A stretch of 64,000 nucleotides of DNA, taken from the NCBI RefSeq assembly GCF_000695255.1, contig NZ_JMIB01000031.1:1-64000 (forward strand), given 5' to 3'. Shown in pieces: positions 46,136-55,647 of this stretch; the first letter of the stretch is position 1, and each line of letters begins with the position of its first letter. Under the pieces are notes generated by a model, which saw only the letters and a program-made list of their open reading frames with translations, had not been told where the DNA came from and did no database searches. The stretch comes from Photobacterium galatheae. GTDB lineage: Bacteria > Pseudomonadota > Gammaproteobacteria > Enterobacterales > Vibrionaceae. A program made the translations under genes and the position numbers.

Positions 46136-46912
46136 TCAAATCCAGACCAGATAGTCGGTGGCTTTTTCCCGCAGGAAAGCAAATTCCTGAAACAGTTCCA
46201 GCACTTCACCGCCCCGCCGGTATCTGAGCAACATGCCCCGATCGCCCATCGACATGGCACCGTCAATATATACCCGGTTCCCGCACACTTTGGGTTTCAG
46301 CCCGGTCACGATGTTATGCCCCATCAGGACAGCATCAATATGGGCAATATTAGTGTGAGCATCATGGGTGAAGGCTTTCCTGTCCCACAGCGCATAGGTC
46401 TTGTCTTCCTGCGTCAGGCATTCTGCATCACATTGGCGGGTAAAGTGCTGCCAGTCATAAGGTTCGGGGACACCGGCGTGAACTAACCCTATCTGATGAC
46501 CATTAATTTGCAGGGTGTAACACAGGGGCAGCGAGGCAGCAAACGCCAGCATCTCCGTGAGCGTTTCCTGATCACAGTCTTCATGCCAGCGGCCGCCATT
46601 CATGAGCCACAGTGCTTTATCGCAGCCCTCATGAATCGCTTGCAGGGCCATTTGTTCATGGTTGCCCTGAATCGCATAAAACGCCGGGTTTTGCTGGACC
46701 TCCCGGAGGAGACGTAAGGAATCTGGCCCACGGTCAATCAAATCGCCCAGAATAAACAACCGGTCTCTGACATGACCGTTCTCTGGATACCGGAAACCGA
46801 CTTTATTCAGCACATCCTGCATCAGCCCGAACTGACCATGGGGATCAGAGAGAAAATAAATATCATCGTGTGTATCGAGCTGAAGGTATTCATGCATCGC
46901 TTTGCCAGCCAT
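46136..46912 (-). CDS. PPP-type metallophosphoesterase (PrpA-like)
   Basis: 258 residues. Motifs: LSDPHGQF (Asp-Pro-His where most have Asp-Ile-His), LGDLIDRGPDS, IQGNHEQM, MGHNIVTG and DGAMSMGDRG, in the order of PPP family serine/threonine phosphatases such as lambda phosphatase and E. coli PrpA. Cytoplasmic. Target proteins unknown; dinucleotide hydrolase activity (ApaH-like) is an alternative. A second ATG five codons in is possible. Confidence 0.86.
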   Translation of the reverse strand: MAGKAMHEYLQLDTHDDIYFLSDPHGQFGLMQDVLNKVGFRYPENGHVRDRLFILGDLIDRGPDSLRLLREVQQNPAFYAIQGNHEQMALQAIHEGCDKALWLMNGGRWHEDCDQETLTEMLAFAASLPLCYTLQINGHQIGLVHAGVPEPYDWQHFTRQCDAECLTQEDKTYALWDRKAFTHDAHTNIAHIDAVLMGHNIVTGLKPKVCGNRVYIDGAMSMGDRGMLLRYRRGGEVLELFQEFAFLREKATDYLVWI

Positions 46913-47033
46913 GTCATTCCGGTGCCTGAATTAAGTTTAGCAACAGAAAATTCCGGCCAACAAGGTCCGGACTGAATCTCAGCATTCAGCCCGGCACAAC
47001 AGCGCTTAAGGTTCCCGTCTTTCCGGCTGAGCG

Positions 47034-47384
47034 CTATGCTTCTGACACATGCGCATTCAACGCTTCACTCATGAAATATTGCTTCGCTTGCTGACCGACA
47101 AAGCATCGCCCCGGATTATTTCCCGCCATCCATTCATCCGGCCCGAATAAATCAAATAATCCAACTTTCACCAGTGTCGGAATTGCCAATGCCAGTTCTT
47201 GTTCGACCTCACCGCGTTGACCCGCGTTATAAAGTTCAATGTTATGGAGCATAGTTGCCACCGTGCCAGTCTGTACGGTGCTGCCATCTTTCAGTTTCAC
47301 CGCCGGCAGATTCTCACCTTCAGCAACCACCTTTCGGTTTATTGATCCCAGTTGCTCGGTATTTTCCAAAATAGTGTCTGACAT
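47034..47384 (-). CDS. Small conserved hypothetical protein
   Basis: 116 residues, soluble, with no signal peptide. Segment KLKDGSTVQTGTVATMLHNIELYNAG is distinctive and the C-terminus is helical. It may belong to a DUF7709-like group but I am not sure. Function unknown; alone between the phosphatase gene and aqpZ. Confidence 0.7.
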   Translation of the reverse strand: MSDTILENTEQLGSINRKVVAEGENLPAVKLKDGSTVQTGTVATMLHNIELYNAGQRGEVEQELALAIPTLVKVGLFDLFGPDEWMAGNNPGRCFVGQQAKQYFMSEALNAHVSEA

Positions 47385-47541
47385 GTTTCGCTCTGCAATG
47401 GATTAAAAAGGGCCTCCATCTTACGAATAATGCACTTCGTTTCACAGAAAAGTTTGCAGTCATGATGCAATCATGGAAATCAGCACAGACATCAGTCCCC
47501 TGAACGAAATCGGAATTCAGAGAACTGACCGGAGAAATGCA

Positions 47542-48237
47542 TCAGGATTCACCGTCTTCCTTCGCAATGGCTTTATAAATGTTCGCGCCAATTGCGGCAC
47601 CAACAATCGGGGCGACCCAGAACAACCAGAGCTGTGCCAGAGCCCAGCCACCGACATAAATCGCCACACCGGTGCTTCGGGCCGGATTCACAGAGGTATT
47701 TGTCACCGGAATCGAAATCAGGTGAATCAAGGTCAGACACAAACCAATTGCAATCGGCGCAAAACTGGCCGGTGCTCTTGCATCCGTCGCCCCCATGATG
47801 ACAATCAAAAACATCATGGTCATCACCACTTCGCAGACCAGCGCGGAGATCAAAGCATAGCCCCCCGGTGAATGCTCGCCATAACCATTGGCTGCGAAAC
47901 CAGCGGAAACATCAAAGTCTGCCTGACCGGAGGCAATCACATACAAGACGCCGCCAGCGACAATCCCCCCTAAAACCTGAGCCGCGATATAAGGGAAAAG
48001 CTGATTGGCCGGAAATCGCCCGCCAGCCCATAAACCAACCGACACCGCCGGATTCAAATGGCAGCCAGAAATATGTCCAATCGCAAAGGCCATCGTCAGT
48101 ACAGTCAGACCAAATGCCAATGCCACGCCCGCAAAACCAATGCCCACTTCAGGAAAAGCAGCAGCCAGCACAGCACTGCCACAGCCGCCAAGTACCAGCC
48201 AGAACGTACCTACAAATTCAGCCAGATATTTGTTCAT
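47542..48237 (-). CDS. aqpZ: Aquaporin Z
   Basis: 231 residues from the ATG at 48237, preceded by AAGGAG; an ATG seven codons upstream has none. Six transmembrane helices and two half-helices with the Asn-Pro-Ala boxes HLNPAVSVG and SVNPARSTG; the second-box arginine of the selectivity filter is present. The first helix [15 protein letters not shown] is typical of AqpZ. Water channel of the inner membrane; together with the ectoine operon it suits an organism facing osmotic change. Confidence 0.95.
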   Translation of the reverse strand: MNKYLAEFVGTFWLVLGGCGSAVLAAAFPEVGIGFAGVALAFGLTVLTMAFAIGHISGCHLNPAVSVGLWAGGRFPANQLFPYIAAQVLGGIVAGGVLYVIASGQADFDVSAGFAANGYGEHSPGGYALISALVCEVVMTMMFLIVIMGATDARAPASFAPIAIGLCLTLIHLISIPVTNTSVNPARSTGVAIYVGGWALAQLWLFWVAPIVGAAIGANIYKAIAKEDGES

Positions 48238-48526
48238 TGTCTTACTCCTTCCAACCAACCGATCAAATCTTGTTATTCCAAACAGCCGGTTCCTGTCTTT
48301 GCGAGCGTCATGAAAAGAAAAGAAATGAAAAATGCGTCTGACAAGTGCAACGACGTGAGCGGGCTGTTTTTATCAAACAAGTATATGAAACGAGCCGAGG
48401 TCAGCCGGCAGCGATGACTGAGAATATCGACTTTAAAGCAATATCTTAATCAAGAGATAAGGAATGAAAGATAAAAATGAGAGAGAACCAAAGAAGCGAC
48501 ATATCGCCAAACGTGAGACTAAGTCT

Positions 48527-48555
48527 AAAACGCCGCCAGCAATCCTACTGGCGGC
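48527..48555 (-). terminator. Terminator of the cytochrome b561 gene
   Basis: GCCGCCAG and CTGGCGGC form a perfect 8-bp stem with an eight-base loop, followed by TTTTA on the minus strand. Confidence 0.75.
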
Positions 48556-48580
48556 AGAAAAACCGTATTCAGAGGTGAAA

Positions 48581-49111
48581 TTAACGCCACATACGCGCCA
48601 TGACATCGACAGGATTCTGACGAATTCGATGCCAGACCGTCATCACCACATGCCCAATCACAAAGGCAAACAGCAACCAGCCGAGTTCACCGTGCAGGAG
48701 ATTGCCCAGACCGACCATCCAGTCAATTTTTCCAGTGTCAAACCCATCCATCAACGGTAATCCCAAAGGAGAGAATGCTTTTCCTGAACCATACTGACGC
48801 ATCATCGCCAAGGCAGGAATCACCAGCATCAATACATACAGCGCCTTGTGTCCGATCAGAGCGGCTTTGCTGACAGACGCCGGACGTCGTGACAGATTGA
48901 TCAGCGCCCAAGCGAAACGCAGAATAACAAACAGCAATAATAAAAATCCCAAAGGCTTGTGTATTCCCCACATCAATTCATCGAGCCAGGAGTCTTCAAA
49001 CAGAAATCTGGCGATGGCTGTCAGAAACTGTACAGACAACAAAAGTGTCATTCCCCAGTGAAAAAAACGACTCACGTTGCCATAACGTTCATGATTATCA
49101 AAAACCGACAT
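48581..49111 (-). CDS. cybB: Cytochrome b561
   Basis: 176 residues with four hydrophobic helices and conserved histidines in FHWGMTLLL, GIHKPLGF, IGHKALY and LLHGELGWLL for two haem b groups. Membrane di-haem protein that oxidises ubiquinol and passes electrons to oxygen species (superoxide oxidase in E. coli). Monocistronic. Confidence 0.92.
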   Translation of the reverse strand: MSVFDNHERYGNVSRFFHWGMTLLLSVQFLTAIARFLFEDSWLDELMWGIHKPLGFLLLLFVILRFAWALINLSRRPASVSKAALIGHKALYVLMLVIPALAMMRQYGSGKAFSPLGLPLMDGFDTGKIDWMVGLGNLLHGELGWLLFAFVIGHVVMTVWHRIRQNPVDVMARMWR

Positions 49112-49526
49112 AAAATTGTTCCTTTTTTGCTTCCAGTGCTGATAAGGCTATTTATTTTCAGATCTGTTGACCCTTGCACTATATATAGCCAGACGAAGCT
49201 ATAGACACAATTTTTGATCAATATATCCGAGGCTGACAAAAAATTTACGTTGATTGACATAACAGAAAAAAATGGGGACTCACACCAGCCATGTTGGGGT
49301 CATTGAACTCTGCCGCACGTGATAAGAAGCACCTGACGCAGAACATGACAGGGTCCCGGAAGCGTACGCTTACAAATAGCGCACTGGCGAATGATGTGGT
49401 CGATAAGACGACCACGCTTCAAAACGAGGATATCCTCACACGCATTTTCAAAACATAAAACCAGTGCCATGTTTCATTCAGAATCGTCGGCCATTGATAC
49501 TGAACAAAACATATTTCCTATCCGAA
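49112..49526. other. Intergenic region without a recognised gene
   Basis: AT-rich near the cybB start, then a mixed stretch with a small inverted repeat TGGTCG/CGACCA around 49400-49420. No gene is seen. Confidence 0.4.
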
Positions 49527-49895
49527 TCAAATCATCAGTATCAATAATATCAACATCACAAATGATGCAATTAATCCTATCCATCCCAGAATGATACTGG
49601 TTGACTCCGAATATTTGTCATTCAGATTTGGAAATAAAATCACCCCTAAAGACGCCAATGGCATCAATGTGAAGATAAAACCGGCTTTGCCAACAACCTG
49701 AATCTCATCGCTGGCAAAGTAATAATGAACCCCCGCATAGATCATCGTCACGATAGCGGCAAGAATGGCATCGGCATAAATAACGCCGTCTTCACTGAAA
49801 TATAAATAAAACGCAATGAGCCCCATTGCTGTCAGAGCTAACACCATAGTGAACCTCAATGGCCATACGCTGAGAAAGCGCCTTGTCCGAATCAT
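49527..49895 (-). CDS. Small four-helix membrane protein
   Basis: 122 residues with four hydrophobic helices (LRFTMVLALTAMGLIAFYLYF, YADAILAAIVTMIYAGVHYYF, AGFIFTLMPLASLGVILF, and the C-terminal IILGWIGLIASFVMLILLILMI). No motif recognised. It lies 19 bases after the 138-residue gene on the same strand, so they are probably co-transcribed. Confidence 0.7.
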   Translation of the reverse strand: MIRTRRFLSVWPLRFTMVLALTAMGLIAFYLYFSEDGVIYADAILAAIVTMIYAGVHYYFASDEIQVVGKAGFIFTLMPLASLGVILFPNLNDKYSESTSIILGWIGLIASFVMLILLILMI

Positions 49896-49914
49896 CCCTG
49901 AGCACGTTCAACAC

Positions 49915-50331
49915 TCAACGTGCAATTTTACGCAGCGCCTTCAAATCTTCACTCTCGAACGCTTTGGTCTTTTTGGAAGCCACAAACAGAAAGCCAAACA
50001 CGATCAGCATCACTGCCAGATTTAAGGGTGAATCCACCACCAGCATCGAAAATGCATTCAAACAACCGATAGACGCAGCAATCAACGTTTGATTGGTCAG
50101 CGACTTCACGTGCTGAATCGCTTCCTCTTCCGACATCGCCAACACAGAATCGGCTGCAAGAAACATCCCGGCTTCACGACAGGCTTCATACTGTCCCTTA
50201 AGATCCTCAGGACTGTTCTTCTCCCGTGCACTGTACTGAAGCCCCTTCTTCATCACAAAATATGTATTCACGCCACCCTCAAAAAAACTTCTCAAATCAA
50301 CCGGATCATTCAGGCAATTTGCTATTCCCAT
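49915..50331 (-). CDS. Hypothetical membrane protein
   Basis: 138 residues. A soluble N-terminal half (KKGLQYSAREKNSPEDLKGQYEACREAG) followed by two close hydrophobic helices near 80-120 and a charged tail (SKKTKAFESEDLKALRKIAR). No family recognised. Likely first gene of a two-gene unit with the four-helix protein. Confidence 0.7.
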   Translation of the reverse strand: MGIANCLNDPVDLRSFFEGGVNTYFVMKKGLQYSAREKNSPEDLKGQYEACREAGMFLAADSVLAMSEEEAIQHVKSLTNQTLIAASIGCLNAFSMLVVDSPLNLAVMLIVFGFLFVASKKTKAFESEDLKALRKIAR

Positions 50332-50478
50332 GCCTGCTAACGTTAGGCGACAACCTGAAACTGTACATTTAGCATGCGCTGACGAACATGCTCAGGCTCG
50401 CAAAATCCACCCTGCAAATTTGCCATACCGATAGCGAATGTATATACATTGTATATGCGCGATTCAGAGTGAGCCGGA

Positions 50479-50655
50479 ATGGTCAGTCGCAAAAAATCGA
50501 AATCAGGCAAGAAAGACAGTCAGCTCATCATCAGAATCAATGGTGAGGAACGGGATGCCTTTGTTGCATTGTGTGAAGAGATGGATACCAGCGCAGCACG
50601 TGAAGTGCGCCGCTTTATCCGTCAGTTTGTGAATGAGAATACTCAACCCGAATAA
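50479..50655 (+). CDS. Ribbon-helix-helix protein
   Basis: 58 residues, too short for usual gene calls but well shaped: a basic N-terminus (SRKKSKSGKK), a beta strand QLIIRING, then two helices (EERDAFVALCEEMD and TSAAREVRRFIRQFV), the Arc/CopG arrangement. A dimeric DNA-binding repressor is likely. A ribosome site AGTGAG lies before the ATG. The next gene starts 107 bases downstream. No toxin partner with a recognisable motif follows, though a lysine-rich peptide does. Confidence 0.65.
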   Translation: MVSRKKSKSGKKDSQLIIRINGEERDAFVALCEEMDTSAAREVRRFIRQFVNENTQPE

Positions 50656-50761
50656 CCGGGCTCTGACGTGCATATCCGCTAACGATCAGGTTGATATGTT
50701 AGGCAAAAGCAGTTCCTTTCCTGTCAGCCATTTTCTCAATGAACCCACAGGAGATAAAGAA

Positions 50762-50881
50762 ATGGCAAAAGTTACCAAGAAAGCGAAAAAACTGAAAAAA
50801 GAAATCAAAGTGCGTAAAGCGAAAGTTGCGAAGCACGCTGATAAGCTGAAAAAGCTGAAGAAAAAACTGAAAAAAGCCTGA
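50762..50881 (+). CDS. 39-residue lysine-rich peptide
   Basis: AGGAGA seven bases before the ATG and a strong terminator directly after the stop support a real gene. The product is extremely basic: lysine makes up nearly half of it, in runs such as KKAKKLKKEIK and KLKKLKKKLKKA, with almost no aromatic or acidic residues. This composition resembles histone H1-like or nucleic-acid-compacting tails and some cationic membrane-active peptides. It follows a ribbon-helix-helix gene. Not recognised. Confidence 0.7.
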   Translation: MAKVTKKAKKLKKEIKVRKAKVAKHADKLKKLKKKLKKA

Positions 50882-50896
50882 TTTTTCAGTGAAATC

Positions 50897-50927
50897 AATC
50901 CGATGGCTACGAGCCATCGGATTTTTG
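50897..50927 (+). terminator. Terminator after the lysine-rich peptide gene
   Basis: AATCCGATGGCT and AGCCATCGGATT form a perfect 12-bp stem with an ACG loop, followed by Ts. Confidence 0.95.
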
Positions 50928-50947
50928 GTTTTTTGATTTACTCGCCG

Positions 50948-51073
50948 TTAAGCCGTTAAGCCTGCGCTGCTCATCAGCAAACGAAATAACCAGGATATGC
51001 AGGCCAATACCGCCACACTGGCCCCCCAAATGCCTGCCAGCCATAACCATTGCCGAAATGTCTTCCTCAACAC
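50948..51073 (-). CDS. DUF2474 small subunit of cytochrome bd oxidase
   Basis: 41 residues from a GTG with AAGGAG six bases upstream, 54 bases after the cydB stop. One transmembrane helix (WLWLAGIWGASVAVLACISWLF) with a basic N-terminus (LRKTFRQ). The size, sequence and position after cydAB fit DUF2474, the small protein encoded in many CIO-type operons, likely a CydX-like assembly or stability subunit. The second oxidase operon at 59499-61907 has no such gene. Confidence 0.75.
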   Translation of the reverse strand: MLRKTFRQWLWLAGIWGASVAVLACISWLFRLLMSSAGLTA

Positions 51074-51127
51074 CGGTTTCTCCTTCTCTAAGATAAATTG
51101 CCTGTCTCGTTCTTCAATCAGACCTTT

Positions 51128-52135
51128 TCAGTGATAGCTTTCTTCCGCGCTCACCTTGCCGCTGAACACCGAATAGCTCCAGAAGGTGTATCCAAGAATA
51201 AACGGAATGATAAAGAGTGCGCCCACCAGCATAAATCCCTGACTCTGAGGTGGTGCTGAGGCTTCCCAAATGGAAATATCCGGCGGAATAATATTGGGCC
51301 ACAGGCTAATCCCAAGTCCGCTGAACCCCAGAAACACAATCCCCAGAGACATCACAAACGGCAGTCGCTCTTTCTGCTTTTGTACCGAGAGCAGAACAGC
51401 TTTTGCCAAAAATACAGTCAGCAAAGGCACCGGCGCAAAATAAATCAGGTTCGGCAAACTGAACCAACGCGCAGAAATCGCTTCCTGTGCCAGCGCCGTC
51501 CAGACACTGACAACAGCAATGATGACCAGCAACAACCACAGAATTTTGGGCGTCACCCGATACATCAATGCCTGTAATGCACCTTCTGTCTTCATAATCA
51601 GCCAACTGCTGCCCAGTAAAGCATAAGCAACGACCAGTCCCAGCCCACAGAACAGTGCGAAAGGTGTCAGCCAGTCAAACGGGCCACCGGCAAAATGCCG
51701 CGCTGTCACCGGAAACCCCTCAATCACTGCGCCCACAACCACGCCCTGACTAAAGGTCGCAACGATGGAACCCACCATAAATGCCTTATCCCAGAAGCCA
51801 AGATGAGACGGCAATGCCTTAAAGCGGAATTCAAAGGCGACGCCTCTGAAAATCAGCGCGATCAGCATGATCGTCAGCGGAATGGTCAGTGCGTCAATAA
51901 TCACGGCATAGGCCAGCGGAAAAGCGCCAAACAGACTGGCTCCCCCCAGCACCAGCCAGGTTTCATTGCCATCCCACACCGGGGCGACCGTATTCACCAT
52001 CAGGTCTTTCTGTTGACTGTCTTTCACCATCGGCATCAGAATGCCAATCCCCAAATCAAAACCATCCATCGTGATGTACATCAGCGTGGCGAAGACAATG
52101 ATGCCAAACCACAAAACAGACAAATCCACACCCAT
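51128..52135 (-). CDS. cydB: Cytochrome d ubiquinol oxidase subunit II, operon 1
   Basis: 335 residues, polytopic, with the family opening FATLMYITMDGFDLGIGILMP and VAPVWDGNETWLVLGGA. It partners CydA in the quinol oxidase that reduces oxygen to water without proton pumping. Lies 45 bases after cydA and before the DUF2474 gene. The paralogue at 59499-60515 shares the same motifs but differs widely along its length, so it is not a recent duplicate. Confidence 0.93.
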   Translation of the reverse strand: MGVDLSVLWFGIIVFATLMYITMDGFDLGIGILMPMVKDSQQKDLMVNTVAPVWDGNETWLVLGGASLFGAFPLAYAVIIDALTIPLTIMLIALIFRGVAFEFRFKALPSHLGFWDKAFMVGSIVATFSQGVVVGAVIEGFPVTARHFAGGPFDWLTPFALFCGLGLVVAYALLGSSWLIMKTEGALQALMYRVTPKILWLLLVIIAVVSVWTALAQEAISARWFSLPNLIYFAPVPLLTVFLAKAVLLSVQKQKERLPFVMSLGIVFLGFSGLGISLWPNIIPPDISIWEASAPPQSQGFMLVGALFIIPFILGYTFWSYSVFSGKVSAEESYH

Positions 52136-52180
52136 AACAGCGTCCTTTTTCTCAATGACTCATTCAAACAATGGAACCGA

Positions 52181-53548
52181 TTAAATTCGGCCTGAAACCG
52201 TTGGCAGATCATGTTCTTCCGCCTCATGATCGCCGTCAGGTCCAAGCTTGATCTGATGCACCATGTAGTAATAGCCAACCCCAAACACAAAACTGTAAAC
52301 CACAAAGAAAGTGAGCAGGCTGATGCTCATATGGAGATCCCCGTGGGCCGACACCGCAGACTGTGTTTTCAGCAAACCATGAACCACCCAGGGCTGACGA
52401 CCGACTTCTGTCGTGATCCAACCAGCCAGAATGGCAATCAGACCGGACGGCCCCATCCATAAGGCAAACTTCAGAAAGAATGCATGGTGATACAGCCTGC
52501 CCTTTTGCCGCAGCCACAAGCCCAACACACCTTGCAACAGCATTAACAGCCCGAGTCCGACCATGATTCGGAACGACCAGAACACCACTGGCGCAAAAGG
52601 CCGCTCTTCTTCAGGAAAGTCTTTCAGTGCCGGGATCGGCTCTGTCAGGCTGTGTTTCAGGATCACGCTCGCCAGCGCTGGAATTTCAATTGCATAGTCC
52701 GTCCGCTCCTGCGCCATATTCGGTAAGCCGAACAGAATCAGCGGTGTTGGCTCGCCACTGGAATTATCCCAGTGCCCTTCAATTGCCGCGATTTTAGCCG
52801 GTTGATATTTCAGGGTATTCAAGCCGTGCAAATCGCCGATATAGGCCTGAATGGGCGCGACCAGCAACAACATCCACATCGACATGGAAAACATCTTTCG
52901 AATGGCACTGCTTTGATTGCCTCTCAGCAGATGCCAGGCCGCCGAAGCGCCGACAAACAATGCAGAACTCAGAAATGCCGCAACCGTCATGTGCAGTAAA
53001 CGATACGGAAATGAAGGATTAAAAATCACAGCAAACCAGTCGACCGGCACAACCTGACCCGCCACGATTTCATAACCCTGTGGCGTATGCATCCAGCTGT
53101 TTGAAGCCAGAATCCAGAAAGTCGAGATAAGCGTCCCCAGGGCAACCATGCAGGTGGCAAAGAAATGGAGGCGATCGCCAACCCGTTTCCAGCCAAACAG
53201 CATCACGCCCAGAAAACCGGCCTCCAGAAAGAAAGCGGTCAGAACTTCATAAGTCAGCAGCGGGCCGGTGATACTGCCGGCAAACTCAGAAAAACCACTC
53301 CAATTGGTACCAAACTGATACGCCATCACCAGCCCGGACACCACCCCCATACCAAAATTCACCGCAAAGATTTTCGACCAGAAGTGATACAGGGTTTTGT
53401 AGTCTTCCTGGCGGGTTTTCAGCCATAGCCCTTCCAGAACAGCTAAATATGTTGCCAATCCAATGGTAATCGCTGGGAAAATGATGTGAAAAGAAACCGT
53501 AAAAGCGAACTGAATTCGCGCAAGCATGAAAGCATCAAGCCCAAACAT
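52181..53548 (-). CDS. cydA: Cytochrome d ubiquinol oxidase subunit I, operon 1 (CIO type)
   Basis: 455 residues, shorter than E. coli CydA (522), with a short Q-loop, which marks the cyanide-insensitive (CioA) type. Haem ligand His21 lies in TVSFHIIFPAITIG and the second in RLLHMTVAAF near 187. Conserved glutamates are in LLTYEVLTAFFLEAGFLG. First gene of cydA-cydB-DUF2474, with AGGA before the ATG. Divergent from a MocR regulator 150 bases away. Confidence 0.93.
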   Translation of the reverse strand: MFGLDAFMLARIQFAFTVSFHIIFPAITIGLATYLAVLEGLWLKTRQEDYKTLYHFWSKIFAVNFGMGVVSGLVMAYQFGTNWSGFSEFAGSITGPLLTYEVLTAFFLEAGFLGVMLFGWKRVGDRLHFFATCMVALGTLISTFWILASNSWMHTPQGYEIVAGQVVPVDWFAVIFNPSFPYRLLHMTVAAFLSSALFVGASAAWHLLRGNQSSAIRKMFSMSMWMLLLVAPIQAYIGDLHGLNTLKYQPAKIAAIEGHWDNSSGEPTPLILFGLPNMAQERTDYAIEIPALASVILKHSLTEPIPALKDFPEEERPFAPVVFWSFRIMVGLGLLMLLQGVLGLWLRQKGRLYHHAFFLKFALWMGPSGLIAILAGWITTEVGRQPWVVHGLLKTQSAVSAHGDLHMSISLLTFFVVYSFVFGVGYYYMVHQIKLGPDGDHEAEEHDLPTVSGRI

Positions 53549-53632
53549 AAGCTTCCTATTGAGTCGTTATAAAGTACGCTTATATTGAAAGAACCCTGTA
53601 ATAAAAAAAGATACAGAAAAGCGCTCAAAACC

Positions 53633-53664
53633 TATAACAGTTATATTAAAAAATTGTTATATTT
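53633..53664. promoter_or_regulatory. Candidate operator between cydA and the MocR gene
   Basis: The palindrome TATAACAGTTATA (53633-53645) and a direct repeat GTTATATT at 53640-53647 and 53656-53663 (16-base period) lie in the intergenic space. MocR regulators often bind direct repeats. This could control either or both genes. Confidence 0.4.
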
Positions 53665-53697
53665 CCGCCTTATCACTCTTTTCAACCGGACGACACG

Positions 53698-55116
53698 TTG
53701 GCCAAATATGAACAACTGGCGGCACAGATTCGCCAGCAGATTGAATCCGGCATCTGGCGCGCCGGGGAACGCATGCCATCACTGCGGAAACAGACGGAAC
53801 ATTCAGGCATGAGCCTGATGACCGTGATGCATGCCTATCAGTTGCTCGAATCCCAGGGATGGCTGATTGCCCATCCCCGTTCCGGATATACGGTGGCCGA
53901 CAACATCCAGAGTGTGACCGAACCAGAGAAAGCAGCCGTTGAAACCGCGGAATCTGTCGATATCAACAGCTTTATTTTTGATGTCCTGCAGGCCAGCCGG
54001 AAACCCTACATGGTGAACTTTGGATTTGCTTACCCGGACCCCGGTCTGTACCCCCGGCATCAGGTCAATAAATCGCTGATGCATGCCGCCCGCAACCTGC
54101 CGGTTTCCAATGCGCTTGATAATCTGCCGCCAGGCAATGACACATTACGGACGATGATTGCCCAGCGCTACGCTGCGAAGGGCGTCAATATTTCCCCGGA
54201 TGAAATCGTAATTACAGCCGGTGCGCTCGAGGCCCTGAACCTGAGTCTTCAGGCCGTGACCCGACCCGGGGACTGGGTGGTGGTTGAATCGCCAACGTTT
54301 TACGGTGCACTCCAGTCATTGGAACGTTTCGGCCTCAAAGCGCTGTCTGTCCGGACAGACCCGAAAACGGGTATCGATCTGGATTCTCTGGAAAGAGCAT
54401 TCCAGTCCCATCCGGTCAAAGCCTGTTGGCTGATGACCAATCATCAGAACCCGCTTGGTTTCACACTGACTGAAGGAAAAAAGCGCCGCCTGATTTCACT
54501 ACTGAAGAAGTATCAGGTCGCACTGATAGAAGATGATGTGTACAGCGAACTCTATGCTGGCACAGAGCAACCTTTGCCCGCAAAAGCCTTCGATACCACA
54601 GGCAATGTCATGCTGTGTTCTTCGTTTTCAAAATCATTGGTTGCCGGATACCGCATCGGCTGGGTGGCTGCAGGCAAACGGGCCATGGACATCCAGAAGC
54701 TTCAGTTAATGAGCACCCTGACGACCAGCGTACCGATCCAGCTTGCGCTGGTCGATTATCTGAACACCCGTCATTATGAACGCCATCTGAAACAGCTCCG
54801 GCGTACACTGGACAAAAGAAAGAAAACCATGTGCCAGTTACTTTCCCGGACACTTCCCCCTTCCGTTGAAATCATTCACTCCGAAGGTGGTTATTTTGTC
54901 TGGCTGATCCTGCCGCAGCATGCGGATGCCATGGCGATCTACGCGCAGGCGCTGGCAGAAAACATCACGCTGGCCCCCGGTGATATGTTCTCACCCGGCA
55001 CACAGTTTAACCATTGTCTGCGACTGAATACTTCTTTTGAACTGGATGAGCGGCATACCCAAGCAATTCACCAACTGTCTCGAATCATTCAGCTTCACAT
55101 CGGTCATTCACACTGA
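53698..55116 (+). CDS. MocR/PdxR-type transcriptional regulator
   Basis: 472 residues from a TTG start; the preceding GGACGA is a weak ribosome site and no in-frame ATG lies near. Residues 1-70 are a GntR-type winged helix (GIWRAGERMPSLRKQ, SLMTVMHAYQLLESQGWL). The rest is a fold-type I aminotransferase with NHQNPLGFTL and the PLP lysine in SSFSKSLVAGYRIGW. Binds PLP and DNA. Its divergent position suggests it may control cydAB-DUF2474, but this is inference. Confidence 0.88.
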   Translation: MAKYEQLAAQIRQQIESGIWRAGERMPSLRKQTEHSGMSLMTVMHAYQLLESQGWLIAHPRSGYTVADNIQSVTEPEKAAVETAESVDINSFIFDVLQASRKPYMVNFGFAYPDPGLYPRHQVNKSLMHAARNLPVSNALDNLPPGNDTLRTMIAQRYAAKGVNISPDEIVITAGALEALNLSLQAVTRPGDWVVVESPTFYGALQSLERFGLKALSVRTDPKTGIDLDSLERAFQSHPVKACWLMTNHQNPLGFTLTEGKKRRLISLLKKYQVALIEDDVYSELYAGTEQPLPAKAFDTTGNVMLCSSFSKSLVAGYRIGWVAAGKRAMDIQKLQLMSTLTTSVPIQLALVDYLNTRHYERHLKQLRRTLDKRKKTMCQLLSRTLPPSVEIIHSEGGYFVWLILPQHADAMAIYAQALAENITLAPGDMFSPGTQFNHCLRLNTSFELDERHTQAIHQLSRIIQLHIGHSH

Positions 55117-55167
55117 AGCGCCTCATTTGCGCTTCTTCTTACTGCGCTTTTTCCGGTGGGCAAGATT

Positions 55168-55647
55168 TCACTCCCCTTTAAGAAGGCGCCAATAAAATCT
55201 CACGGTAAATAAAAAACCAGCACATATACCCCCAATTAAGAAAAAATCAAACATCGTCTCTCTTTTAGATGAAGGAAATAAATAACTACCCGTAAAGTGT
55301 CTGTCACTATTCATAAATTGATAAGACATTAAGTAATACACACCCAGACCAACCCCAGCGGAAATTAAAGCAACCTTCATAGACAGAACAACATCCTTCA
55401 ACTGTTCTTCCCTCTTTTCAGGGTTTAAAATAAAGAGGAAAAAGTTAAAGAAACAGCCTAGAAATTTGAAAATCGCAAAAAACGAGACAAAAAACGCACC
55501 TGTATGGAGTAATGTACCTAGCAAAAAAGAAATGAATGGATGAGATATCAAAAGGTAGCAATAATAAATCATCACAAATATTAAGAAAAAACCATAAATT
55601 CTCTTACATATGAGAGTTAATAAATTTAATTGTTTTCGATATTTCAT
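55168..55647 (-). CDS. AT-rich hypothetical membrane protein
   Basis: 159 residues with about four hydrophobic helices (residues 17-35, 38-75, 91-110, 134-152), aromatic-rich, unlike its GC-richer neighbours. Central ILNPEKREEQLKDVV is followed by SAGVGLGVYY. A damaged relative lies at 56042-56374. Not recognised; foreign or rapidly changing gene. Confidence 0.65.
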   Translation of the reverse strand: MKYRKQLNLLTLICKRIYGFFLIFVMIYYCYLLISHPFISFLLGTLLHTGAFFVSFFAIFKFLGCFFNFFLFILNPEKREEQLKDVVLSMKVALISAGVGLGVYYLMSYQFMNSDRHFTGSYLFPSSKRETMFDFFLIGGICAGFLFTVRFYWRLLKGE

